Of a DNA stretch of 8,022 nucleotides, positions 1 through 6,027 are shown in pieces. The number at the start of each line of letters is the position of its first letter. The stretch's first letter is position 1. Origin of the DNA: Agromyces sp. (GTDB taxonomy: Bacteria; Actinomycetota; Actinomycetes; Actinomycetales; Microbacteriaceae); assembly GCA_031178025.1 (NCBI GenBank), contig JAPSJU010000081.1, positions 1 through 8,022 on the forward strand, in the 5' to 3' direction. Both the position numbers and the translations under genes were made by a program. The notes under the pieces are model-generated. The model saw only the letters and a list, made by a program, of their open reading frames with translations, was not told the DNA's origin and searched no databases.

Positions 1-683
1 TCAGGCCGAGGATCGAGGTCATCCCGAACGGCGTGGACCTCGAGCGGTTCCGGCCGCCCACGCCCGACGAGCGCCGCGCCGCGCGCAGCGAGCTGAAGCT
101 CGGCAGCGAGGAGCGCGTGGCGGTCTTCGTCGGGCACGAGTTCTCGCGCAAGGGCCTCTCGTTCGCGATCGGGGGGCTGCTCCACGCGCCGAGCGTCCTC
201 CTGCTCATCATCGGCGGCAACGACGACATCATCGCCGAGGCCTACGCCGAGGCGAAGGAGCTCGGCGTCGGCGAGCGCGTGCTGTTCCTCGGTCCCCGAC
301 GGCCGCCCGTGCGGTACCTGCACGCGGCAGACTTCTTCGTGCTGCCGAGCGCCTACGAGGCGAACGCCCTCGTGGTGCTCGAGGCGCTCGCCGCCGGCCT
401 GCCCGTGATCGCCACGCCCGTGGGATTCGCGCCCGAGGTGGTCGTCGACGGGGTGAACGGGTTCCTCGTCGAACGCGACCCGCGCGCCGTGGGTGAGCGG
501 ATGGAACAGCTCGCGAACCTCGACGAGGCCGAGCTCGTCGCATGGCATCGCCGCGCCCGCGAGTCCGCGGAGCCCTACGGATGGCGCGGAATCGCCGAGC
601 GCTACCTCGAACTCGCGGAGCGGCTGCTCGCCGAGCGGGAGCTCGGCGACTCGGCGCATCCGGTGGCACGGAGCGACGGATGA
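1..683 (+). CDS. Family 4 glycosyltransferase, C-terminal part (5' end outside window)
   Basis: Retaining GT-B glycosyltransferase of the GT4 type, expected to move a sugar from a nucleotide-sugar donor to a growing glycan at the cytoplasmic side of the membrane. The frame is open from base 3 to the TGA at 681-683, and in-frame residues before the first possible GTG (base 33) read PRIEVIPNGVD, the typical hinge between the two Rossmann domains, so the gene begins upstream and only the donor-binding domain is present. Visible hallmarks are a basic phosphate-binding stretch (HEFSRKGL), a hydrophobic strand ending in GG, and an E-x7-E motif in YEANALVVLEAL (first Glu at 357-359). It overlaps the next gene by ATGA, so the two are probably translationally coupled. 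It is a close paralogue of the first half of that next protein. Sugar and acceptor cannot be told from sequence. Confidence 0.93.
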   Translation, partial: RPRIEVIPNGVDLERFRPPTPDERRAARSELKLGSEERVAVFVGHEFSRKGLSFAIGGLLHAPSVLLLIIGGNDDIIAEAYAEAKELGVGERVLFLGPRRPPVRYLHAADFFVLPSAYEANALVVLEALAAGLPVIATPVGFAPEVVVDGVNGFLVERDPRAVGERMEQLANLDEAELVAWHRRARESAEPYGWRGIAERYLELAERLLAERELGDSAHPVARSDG

Positions 684-1560
684 CGCACATCGTGCAGATC
701 GCCCCCGTCATCGCTCCGGGCAGCGGCGTCGCCGGGGTCGCGTACCACCTCGAGCGCGAGTTCATCGCGGCCGGTGCGACCGTCGAGCGATTCACGGCCG
801 CCGACGCCGGCGGGCCCCCCGGTGGATCGAGGAGGCGCTCCCGCGTCGCCACCCACCTCACCCGGGCCCGCAACGTCGTCTGGTTCAGCACGGTCGGCAC
901 CCGGCGAGCGCGGAAGTTCCTCGCCGCCCGTCCAAATGCCGTCTCGATCACGCACAACGACGTCATGGCCGGCGACGTCTACGTGAACCACGGCCTGCTG
1001 CAGGCCGCGATGCGCGCCCGAGGCGAGTACCTCTGGCGGATGGTGCGCAATCCGGTGCACCTGTTCACCGCGCTCCGCGATCGCGTTCGGTATCGCGGTC
1101 GCACGCACCGCGCCGTCGTCGCGCTGACGACGAGGGAGGCGGCGCTGCTGCGCTCCACCTACGGCCGCGTGCGGGCGCCGGTCCACGTCATCCCGAACGG
1201 CGTCGACATCGATCGGTTCCGGCCACCGGATGAGGCGGAGCGCGCGCTCGCTCGGGCCGAGCTCGGCATGGGCGACGACCGCACGATCGCCCTCTTCATC
1301 GGGCACGAGTTCGAACGCAAGGGCCTCCCGATCGCCATCCGATCCCTGCGAACCGCACCCGACGTGCTGCTCCTCGTGGTCGGCGGCTCCCCCGAGATGA
1401 TCCGTCGGGCCCGCGCGCAGGCCGGACGGGCCGGCGTCGCCGACCGGGTGCACTTCGCGGGCACCCACGCCGACCCCCTGCCCTTCCTCTGGGCGTCCGA
1501 CGTGCTCGTGCTGCCGAGCGCCTACGAGGCGAACGCGCTGGTCGTGCTCGAGGCGCTCGC
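342..1560 (+). repeat. Diverged tandem gene duplication (two GT4 C-terminal domains)
   Basis: The donor domain encoded before base 683 and the one encoded at about 1190-1790 are homologous along their length. The best-conserved block, 342-391 against 1511-1560, differs at 3 of 50 bases, all at third codon positions. The offset is 1169 bases both at the hinge (GVD at 30-38 and 1199-1207) and at this block, so there is no net insertion or deletion between these points. This is paralogy within coding sequence, not a mobile repeat. Confidence 0.85.
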
Positions 1561-2905
1561 GTGCGGCCTGCCGGTCGTGTCGACCCGCGTCGGCTTCGCG
1601 TCGGACATCCTCGTCGACGGAGAGAACGGCTTCCTCGTCCAGCGGGACGCCGCGGCGGTGGGCGGGCGCCTGACCGAGCTCGCATCGCGGCCGCTGGACG
1701 AGTGGCGCCACCGCGCACGGCGCACGGCCGAGCAGTACGCCTGGCCCCGCATCGCCCGCCGGTACCTCGCCCTCATCGAGTCGCTGCAGGGTGCCGGCGA
1801 CGCCGGCGAGCAGGGCGCGGGCGGCGGGCGCGGGCTCGCGGGGAGTCCGGGCGACGGTGGCCGGACGGCGCGCCCCCTGCGCATCCTGCATGCGATCCGC
1901 TCCGACGGCTTCTCCGGCGTCGAGCAGTTCGTGCTGCGGCTCGCGCTGGCACAGGCCTCGGACGGCCACCGGGTCACCGTCATCGGCGGCGCAACCGATC
2001 GGATGCGTTCGCCGCTCGCCGACGCCGGCGTCGACCACGTCCCTGCGGCGCGCACGATCGAGGTCGCCCACGCGGTGCGGAAGTTCCGGGGAGGGTACGA
2101 CGTCGTGAACACGCACATGACCGCCGCGGAGGTCGGCACCGCCGCGGCGCTCTGGTTCACCCGGCGGTCGCGGCGCCCGGCCGTCGTCGCGACGCGCCAT
2201 TTCGCCAAGCCGAGGGGGCGCGTCGGCCCGGTGGCCATCGGCCCTCTCGTGCGACGCCGCATCGACGACCAGATCTCGATCAGCCGCGCCGTGGCCGACG
2301 CCGTCGACGGGCCCAGCACCGTCGTGCACTCGGGCATCGAGAACCGGCCGCTGCGCGACGTCACCCTCCGCGACCGCGTCGTCGTGATGGCGCAGCGGCT
2401 CCAGCCCGAGAAGCGCACCGATGTGGGGATCCGCGCCTTCGCGGCATCCGGTCTCGCCGACGACGGCTGGACCCTCGAGGTGGCCGGCATCGGACCGGAG
2501 CGCGACGCGCTCGAGTCGTTGGCCCGGGAACTCGGCATCTCGGCGGCGGTCGAGTTCCTCGGATATCGCGCGGACCTGCCACAGGTCCTCGATCGCGCCG
2601 GCCTCCTGATCGCCCCGTGCCCGGTCGAGGGGCTCGGGCTGACCCTCCTCGAGGCGATGGCCGGTGGGCTCCCGGTCGTGGCCGCCGGTGCAGCGGGACA
2701 TCTCGACGTGCTCCGCGGGCTCGATCCGCGCGCGATGTTCCCGCCCGGCGACGTGGACGCCGCTGCTCGCAACCTGCGCTCCCTCGCCCACGACGAGCCC
2801 GGCCGCAACGCGCTGTCGCTCGCGGCGCGCCGGCGGCAGCAGCGCGACTTCTCGCTGCACGCCCAGGTCCTCGCGACGGAGGCCGTCTACCGGAGCGCGC
2901 GATGA
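680..2905 (+). CDS. Tandem double-domain glycosyltransferase (GT4-GT4 fusion), 741 aa
   Basis: Two complete GT4-type GT-B enzymes lie in one open frame. The ATG at 680 is chosen because it overlaps the previous stop as ATGA, has GGAG at 670-673 with a 6-base spacer, and starts directly at a first beta strand (THIVQIAPVIAPGSGVAG); the open frame continues upstream to 542 but has no support. Domain 1 covers about residues 1-370, with hinge motif IPNGVD near 170, basic motif HEFERKGL, and E-x7-E at E283/E291. Residues 371-397 are a linker with 12 Gly in 27 residues. Domain 2 starts at RPLRILHAIRSDG (about 398) and has the basic motif LQPEKRTD and E-x7-E at E650/E658. Usual GT4 enzymes are 350-400 residues, so this is about double length. 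No stop and no in-frame ATG or GTG lies in the linker, so a separate second start is unlikely. A bifunctional enzyme adding two sugars in succession is inferred. Confidence 0.92.
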   Translation: MTHIVQIAPVIAPGSGVAGVAYHLEREFIAAGATVERFTAADAGGPPGGSRRRSRVATHLTRARNVVWFSTVGTRRARKFLAARPNAVSITHNDVMAGDVYVNHGLLQAAMRARGEYLWRMVRNPVHLFTALRDRVRYRGRTHRAVVALTTREAALLRSTYGRVRAPVHVIPNGVDIDRFRPPDEAERALARAELGMGDDRTIALFIGHEFERKGLPIAIRSLRTAPDVLLLVVGGSPEMIRRARAQAGRAGVADRVHFAGTHADPLPFLWASDVLVLPSAYEANALVVLEALACGLPVVSTRVGFASDILVDGENGFLVQRDAAAVGGRLTELASRPLDEWRHRARRTAEQYAWPRIARRYLALIESLQGAGDAGEQGAGGGRGLAGSPGDGGRTARPLRILHAIRSDGFSGVEQFVLRLALAQASDGHRVTVIGGATDRMRSPLADAGVDHVPAARTIEVAHAVRKFRGGYDVVNTHMTAAEVGTAAALWFTRRSRRPAVVATRHFAKPRGRVGPVAIGPLVRRRIDDQISISRAVADAVDGPSTVVHSGIENRPLRDVTLRDRVVVMAQRLQPEKRTDVGIRAFAASGLADDGWTLEVAGIGPERDALESLARELGISAAVEFLGYRADLPQVLDRAGLLIAPCPVEGLGLTLLEAMAGGLPVVAAGAAGHLDVLRGLDPRAMFPPGDVDAAARNLRSLAHDEPGRNALSLAARRRQQRDFSLHAQVLATEAVYRSAR

Positions 2906-4029
2906 ACGACCTCGTGGTGGTCTCGCTCGAGGCGTGGAACGAGGTGTGGCGCCGCAATCAGCACCTCGTCGCGGGGCTGTTGCGAACGGATGCCGCCCTG
3001 CGCGTGCTCTTCGTCGAGCCGCCGGCCGACCCGACGCACGAGCTCCGGTCGGGGCGGCGTCCGTCGTTCGCGCGAGGGCTGCGCGAGGTGCCGGGGGTCG
3101 CGCCCCGCCGCCTGTACACCGTCCGTCCGGTCAAGTGGCTGCCTCGTCGCCTCGACGCGCGCGCCGACGAGCGCCTGGCGCGATCCGTGATGCGGGCGGC
3201 GAGCGCGCTCGGCATGCGGCATCCGCTGCTCTGGATCAACGACCCCGGCGCGGTGGCGCTCGCCGAGCGGTCGGGCTGGCCCACGCTGTACGACATCACC
3301 GACGACTGGCTCACCGCCGATCGTGCGGCCGACGACGTGCGCCGGGCGGCCGCGAACGAGGAGCGGTTGCTCGACCTGGCCAGCGAGGTGGTGGTGTGCT
3401 CACCCGAACTCGCGCGCCGCAAGGGTTCGGCCCGCTCGCTGACGCTCATCCCGAACGCCGTCGACGTCGCCGCCTACCGCCATCCGATGCCCCGGCCGGC
3501 GGACCTGCCGAACGGCCCCGTCGCCCTCTACCTCGGCACCGTGCACGCCGACCGCATCGACGTCGGCCTCTGCGAGAGGACCGCTCGCGCCCTCGGCGCT
3601 GCGGGCACGCTCGTGCTGGTCGGCCCGAACCTGCTCGCGCCAGAAGAGGCGAAGCGCCTGCGTGCGGCCGGCGCCCGACTGCTCGGCCCCCGCCCGCGTC
3701 AGGAGGTGATCGGCTACCTCCAGCACGCCGACGTGCTCGTCGTGCCGCACGTCGTGACCGCGTTCACCGACAGCCTCGATCCGATCAAGCTCTACGAGTA
3801 CGCGGCCGTCGGCCGGCCGGTGGTGTCCACGCCCGTCGCGGGATTCCGTGACGCGGATGACCCTGCCATCACCATCGCCTCCGGTGACGCGTTCGCTCGT
3901 GCGGTCGCCGCGGCCGTGCCGGCGACGTCGCGCTTCCCCGTCGGCGCAGGAGGGCGGGTCGCCGACTGGAGCGACCGCGTCTCGGACATGGCCGCAGTGC
4001 TGCGCCGCCTCGACCGCTCGACGGACTGA
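2902..4029 (+). CDS. TuaH-like glycosyltransferase, 375 aa
   Basis: Putative GT-B glycosyltransferase of the group annotated as GT1/GT4 or teichuronic-acid TuaH-like. The ATG at 2902 overlaps the preceding TGA as ATGA and has GGAG at 2892-2895, 6 bases upstream. The N terminus carries EVWRRNQ (residues 14-20), residues 129-136 read LYDITDDW, the hinge is IPNAVD, and the C-terminal domain has SLDPIKLYEYAAVGRPVV with the conserved Glu at E299. The first Glu of the usual E-x7-E motif is replaced by Ser291, which as I recall is normal in this subgroup (PIKLYEY signature). It is third in the plus-strand run and presumably acts on the same glycan. No terminator fits between its stop and the convergent gene that ends 10 bases away. 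The GT-B assignment is secure; the TuaH resemblance is from memory of motifs, and substrate is unknown. Confidence 0.88.
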   Translation: MNDLVVVSLEAWNEVWRRNQHLVAGLLRTDAALRVLFVEPPADPTHELRSGRRPSFARGLREVPGVAPRRLYTVRPVKWLPRRLDARADERLARSVMRAASALGMRHPLLWINDPGAVALAERSGWPTLYDITDDWLTADRAADDVRRAAANEERLLDLASEVVVCSPELARRKGSARSLTLIPNAVDVAAYRHPMPRPADLPNGPVALYLGTVHADRIDVGLCERTARALGAAGTLVLVGPNLLAPEEAKRLRAAGARLLGPRPRQEVIGYLQHADVLVVPHVVTAFTDSLDPIKLYEYAAVGRPVVSTPVAGFRDADDPAITIASGDAFARAVAAAVPATSRFPVGAGGRVADWSDRVSDMAAVLRRLDRSTD

Positions 4030-4039
4030 GATCCGGGCG

Positions 4040-5203
4040 TCAGAGCTCGTCGAGCACCCGCCGCAGCTTCGACCACGCCCACGACCAGTCGTGTGCGGTG
4101 GCGTGCGCGCGAGCATCCTGCGACATCCTCCGCCTCGCCTCAGGGTCGTCGGCGAGACTCCCGATCGCCGCGGCGAGCGCCGCCGGATCATCGGGCTCGA
4201 CCAGCACACCGGCCTGGCCGACGACGTCCGGCAGGCCGCCCACGCGGCTGACGATGACGGGGAGTCCGGTGGCGAGGCCCTCGGCCGCGGTGAGCCCGCT
4301 CGGTTCGTCCCAGCGGGACGGCACCACGAGGAGGTCGGCACTGCGCAGCACGGCGGGCAGTTCCGAGCGATCGACGAACGGCTCGAAGCGGATGCCGGCG
4401 CCCGAGGCGGCCGCGAGCCTGCGCAACTCGCGTTCGTAGGGCGAGAGCGGTGCGTCGCGGGCGAAGCCCTGGCTGCCGACGAGCAGGATCTCGAGGTCCG
4501 TGCGCCCGAGCCGTTCCGCCGCCCGGATCAGGACGTCCGGACCCTTCTCGGCGACCATCCGGCCTACGAACACCACCCGCAGCGGCCCGTCGCGCCTTGA
4601 GGATGCCGGATTCGAGCCGTCGCTCGCGGGGAAGAACCGCTCGCAGTCGACGCCGTTCGGCACGACGCGGACCCGCTCCGCGAGGTCACGCGGCAACGCT
4701 GCCCGAGTCCGTTCGGCCAGCGACTCGCTCACGCACACGATCGCCGCGACGCCGCCGAGCATGCGACCCGCCTCGCGTCGCGAATACGTACGCAGGAGCT
4801 CGTTGTGCGCGTACAGCACGACCCGGTGGTCGGTGCCGCGGAGCAGCCTCGCGAGTACGGGCGCGTTGTGGGCGAGCACGACGGCGGGCTCTCGTGCGCG
4901 GATGGCCTCGGCGACCGGAGCGTAGTAGCGTGCCACCGCCGTGCGCGGGATTCCGACGCGGCCGCGGGCCAGGTCCATCGCACGCTCACGCCTCGTGGGG
5001 CCGGGCGCGCCCTCGAACTCGACGGCCACGGCGCTGTCGTATCGGGGCCGCATGGTCGTGCGGTCGAGGATCACGACGTGGCGAAACGACGCCCCATCAC
5101 GGCCGGCTGCGGTCGCGAGCCCGTCGACGACTGTCGGGATCGCCGAGCCGGTGCGCGGCGAGAAGTGGTCGCCGGGGGTGATCGCATGGAGGATGTCGAT
5201 CAC
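4040..5203 (-). CDS. Family 4 glycosyltransferase, 387 aa
   Basis: Complete retaining GT4 enzyme of normal family length. The start is GTG at 5203: an in-frame TAG lies at 5237-5239, no ATG, GTG or TTG occurs in frame between them, and the protein begins immediately at the first strand (IDILHAITPGDHFSPRTGSA, with the Gly-containing donor loop). Other marks are the interdomain segment IVCVSESLAERT, hinge VVPNGVD, the basic motif GRMVAEKGPDVL with K220, and E-x7-E at E300/E308 (DEPSGLTAAEGLATGLPVI). Ribosome binding is weak: the only GGAG is about 15 bases from the GTG. It faces the plus-strand GT run and may have its own promoter upstream at about 5234. A role in the same polysaccharide pathway is inferred from context; donor and acceptor are unknown. 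Confidence 0.92.
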   Translation of the reverse strand: MIDILHAITPGDHFSPRTGSAIPTVVDGLATAAGRDGASFRHVVILDRTTMRPRYDSAVAVEFEGAPGPTRRERAMDLARGRVGIPRTAVARYYAPVAEAIRAREPAVVLAHNAPVLARLLRGTDHRVVLYAHNELLRTYSRREAGRMLGGVAAIVCVSESLAERTRAALPRDLAERVRVVPNGVDCERFFPASDGSNPASSRRDGPLRVVFVGRMVAEKGPDVLIRAAERLGRTDLEILLVGSQGFARDAPLSPYERELRRLAAASGAGIRFEPFVDRSELPAVLRSADLLVVPSRWDEPSGLTAAEGLATGLPVIVSRVGGLPDVVGQAGVLVEPDDPAALAAAIGSLADDPEARRRMSQDARAHATAHDWSWAWSKLRRVLDEL

Positions 5204-5233
5204 GAGCGCGCAGCCGGTCTCCGCATGAAGGGC

Positions 5234-5239
5234 ATGCTA
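5234..5239 (-). promoter_or_regulatory. Candidate -10 element for the minus-strand GT4 gene
   Basis: On the minus strand this reads TAGCAT, fitting the actinobacterial TAnnnT -10 consensus, and would start transcription roughly 20-25 bases before the GTG at 5203. No good -35 is seen at 16-18 bases. Just upstream, 5244-5256 is a small inverted repeat (GGAA, 5-base spacer, TTCC) that could be an operator. A promoter is expected here because the strong hairpin at 5276-5312 should separate this gene from the one upstream. Confidence 0.33.
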
Positions 5240-5275
5240 TCCGGGAAGCACGTTCCGAGCACGGGCCGAGACCGC

Positions 5276-5312
5276 AGCGAGCCGGGAGACCTGGACGGTC
5301 TCCCGGCTCGCT
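5276..5312 (-). terminator. Perfect 16-bp stem hairpin, transcription terminator
   Basis: Bases 5276-5291 and 5297-5312 are exact reverse complements (16 bp, G+C-rich) around a 5-base loop. The hairpin starts 14 bases past the TAG stop (5327-5329) of the secreted-protein gene on the minus strand, which is where its terminator should be. Neither side is followed by a T-rich tract, as is common for actinobacterial terminators. Because the structure is symmetric it could also block plus-strand readthrough. Confidence 0.85.
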
Positions 5313-5326
5313 CATGCGTGGGGTGC

Positions 5327-5875
5327 CTACACCGCCGTCACGATGCAGGTCTGCTCTGCGTTGCTGAACGCCTTGCAGCTGTTGCCCTGAATGGGGGGAA
5401 GGCCGGACGCGGTCGCGGTCGCCTGGTCGGGCGCCCCGTCGACCGTGTAGCTCACGAGGAGCGTGCCGTTCTCGCTGCTGGCCGCATTCTGGGTGACGAG
5501 CGCCACTTCCATGGTGGTGTTCGCCGCGACGATGAACGTGTTCGTCCCCAGGTTCGAACAGGGGCTGAGCCTCACGATGGCCACGTTGCCGAGATCCTCG
5601 CCACCGAGGGTGATGTCGGTGATCGTGATGGAGATGGCGGCGTCCGTCGTGTTCGTGATGGTGGCCCTGAACGCGTACCCCTTGAAGATGGGGCTCGAGT
5701 TTCCGGGCAGCTTGCAGCCGGTTCCGGTGAGCGTGATGATGCCCGGCGATGCCGCGTATGCGGGCGCGGGAACCGCGAGGGCGACCGCGGGGACGGACCA
5801 CGCCATGGCCTTCGCGACGGTGCGGCGGCTGACGCCAGGCCGCTTCGCAGCCTGCTCTTCTTCGAGGTCGCTCAT
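5327..5875 (-). CDS. Small secreted protein with twin-arginine-type signal and four cysteines, 182 aa
   Basis: No known family is recognised. The ATG at 5875 follows AGGAAGG (5883-5889) with a 7-base spacer. Residues 16-22 read SRRTVAK, resembling the Tat consensus S-R-R-x-F-L-K, followed by a hydrophobic stretch AMAWSVPAVALAV and a likely signal-peptidase site after APAYA at residue 41. The mature part (about 141 residues) is rich in Thr, Ser, Asn, Ala and Val with alternating beta-type segments (FRATITNTT, ISITITDITLGGEDLG, TLLVSYTVDG), suggesting an Ig-like beta sandwich. Cysteines at 54, 106, 167 and 177 could form two disulfides. There is no LPxTG motif, C-terminal transmembrane segment or lipobox, so release into the medium or non-covalent wall association is likely. 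It lies downstream of and in the same direction as the HprK-PqqD gene. Function unknown; an adhesin-like or wall-associated role is only a guess. Confidence 0.88.
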   Translation of the reverse strand: MSDLEEEQAAKRPGVSRRTVAKAMAWSVPAVALAVPAPAYAASPGIITLTGTGCKLPGNSSPIFKGYAFRATITNTTDAAISITITDITLGGEDLGNVAIVRLSPCSNLGTNTFIVAANTTMEVALVTQNAASSENGTLLVSYTVDGAPDQATATASGLPPIQGNSCKAFSNAEQTCIVTAV

Positions 5876-5882
5876 GATGGGG

Positions 5883-5889
5883 CCTTCCT
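5883..5889 (-). promoter_or_regulatory. Ribosome binding site of the secreted protein
   Basis: AGGAAGG on the minus strand, 7 bases before the ATG at 5875; this fixes the start of the secreted-protein gene. Confidence 0.7.
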
Positions 5890-5948
5890 GTGCGGTGGGT
5901 GAAGCCGCAGCTTGCGGTGGGGTGACCGCGGTTCGGGTGTACCAGCCA

Positions 5949-5978
5949 ACTCTAAAGGCTGCATACCCCAGCCGTCGA
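5949..5978 (-). promoter_or_regulatory. Candidate promoter of the secreted-protein gene
   Basis: The 152-base gap 5876-6027 is visibly less G+C-rich than its surroundings. On the minus strand it holds TCGACG (5973-5978, 4 of 6 to TTGACA), an 18-base spacer and TAGAGT (5949-5954, TAnnnT), giving a leader of about 65 bases. The same stretch also contains GGGTAT (5963-5968), which matches the -10 of the SigF/SigB stress-sigma class, although only a 2-of-4 match to its GTTT -35 is seen. A small hairpin (GGCTG 5957-5961 with CAGCC 5969-5973, followed on the minus strand by TTT) overlaps these and could instead be a weak terminator for the upstream gene. These readings compete. Confidence 0.4.
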
Positions 5979-6027
5979 GCGTTCTACCACCCCTTGTTCG
6001 GGGGACCGTGCAGGCTCGCCGCGAGCC

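Noticed and set aside
542..679. Upstream extension of the fused GT to an ATG at 542
   Set aside because: It overlaps the previous gene, the residues are Arg/Ala-rich and outside the GT fold, and the ATG at 680 has coupling, a GGAG site and the first beta strand.
1788..1870. Frameshift or gene boundary in the Gly-rich linker
   Set aside because: The frame is open without a stop, no in-frame ATG or GTG or Shine-Dalgarno-start pair lies there, and both flanking domains are complete, so a true fusion is preferred.
1522..2808. Second minus-strand open frame of 428 codons
   Set aside because: Arg/Ser/Ala/Thr-rich translation with no domain; a shadow of the plus-strand GT gene.
602..2860. Long minus-strand open frame (752 codons) opposite the fused glycosyltransferase
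   Set aside because: High-G+C coding DNA commonly leaves antisense frames open; the translation is low-complexity, rich in Arg, Gly, Asp, Glu and His with no motif, while the plus frame has two intact GT domains.
1561..2901. In-frame upstream extension of the TuaH-like gene
   Set aside because: The region is Arg/Pro-rich noise overlapping the fused GT in another frame; the real start is the coupled ATG at 2902.
2443..4607. Recurrent GGATGCC/GGCATCC words (for example 2443, 2988, 3218, 4601)
   Set aside because: They are scattered, not in array order, and lie inside codons such as GCATCC and GATGCC; probably a lineage compositional habit rather than a repeat element.
5990..6003. CCCC-6-GGGG inverted repeat near the 3' end of the HprK-PqqD gene as terminator
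   Set aside because: The stem is only 4 bp with no T-tract; too weak to call.
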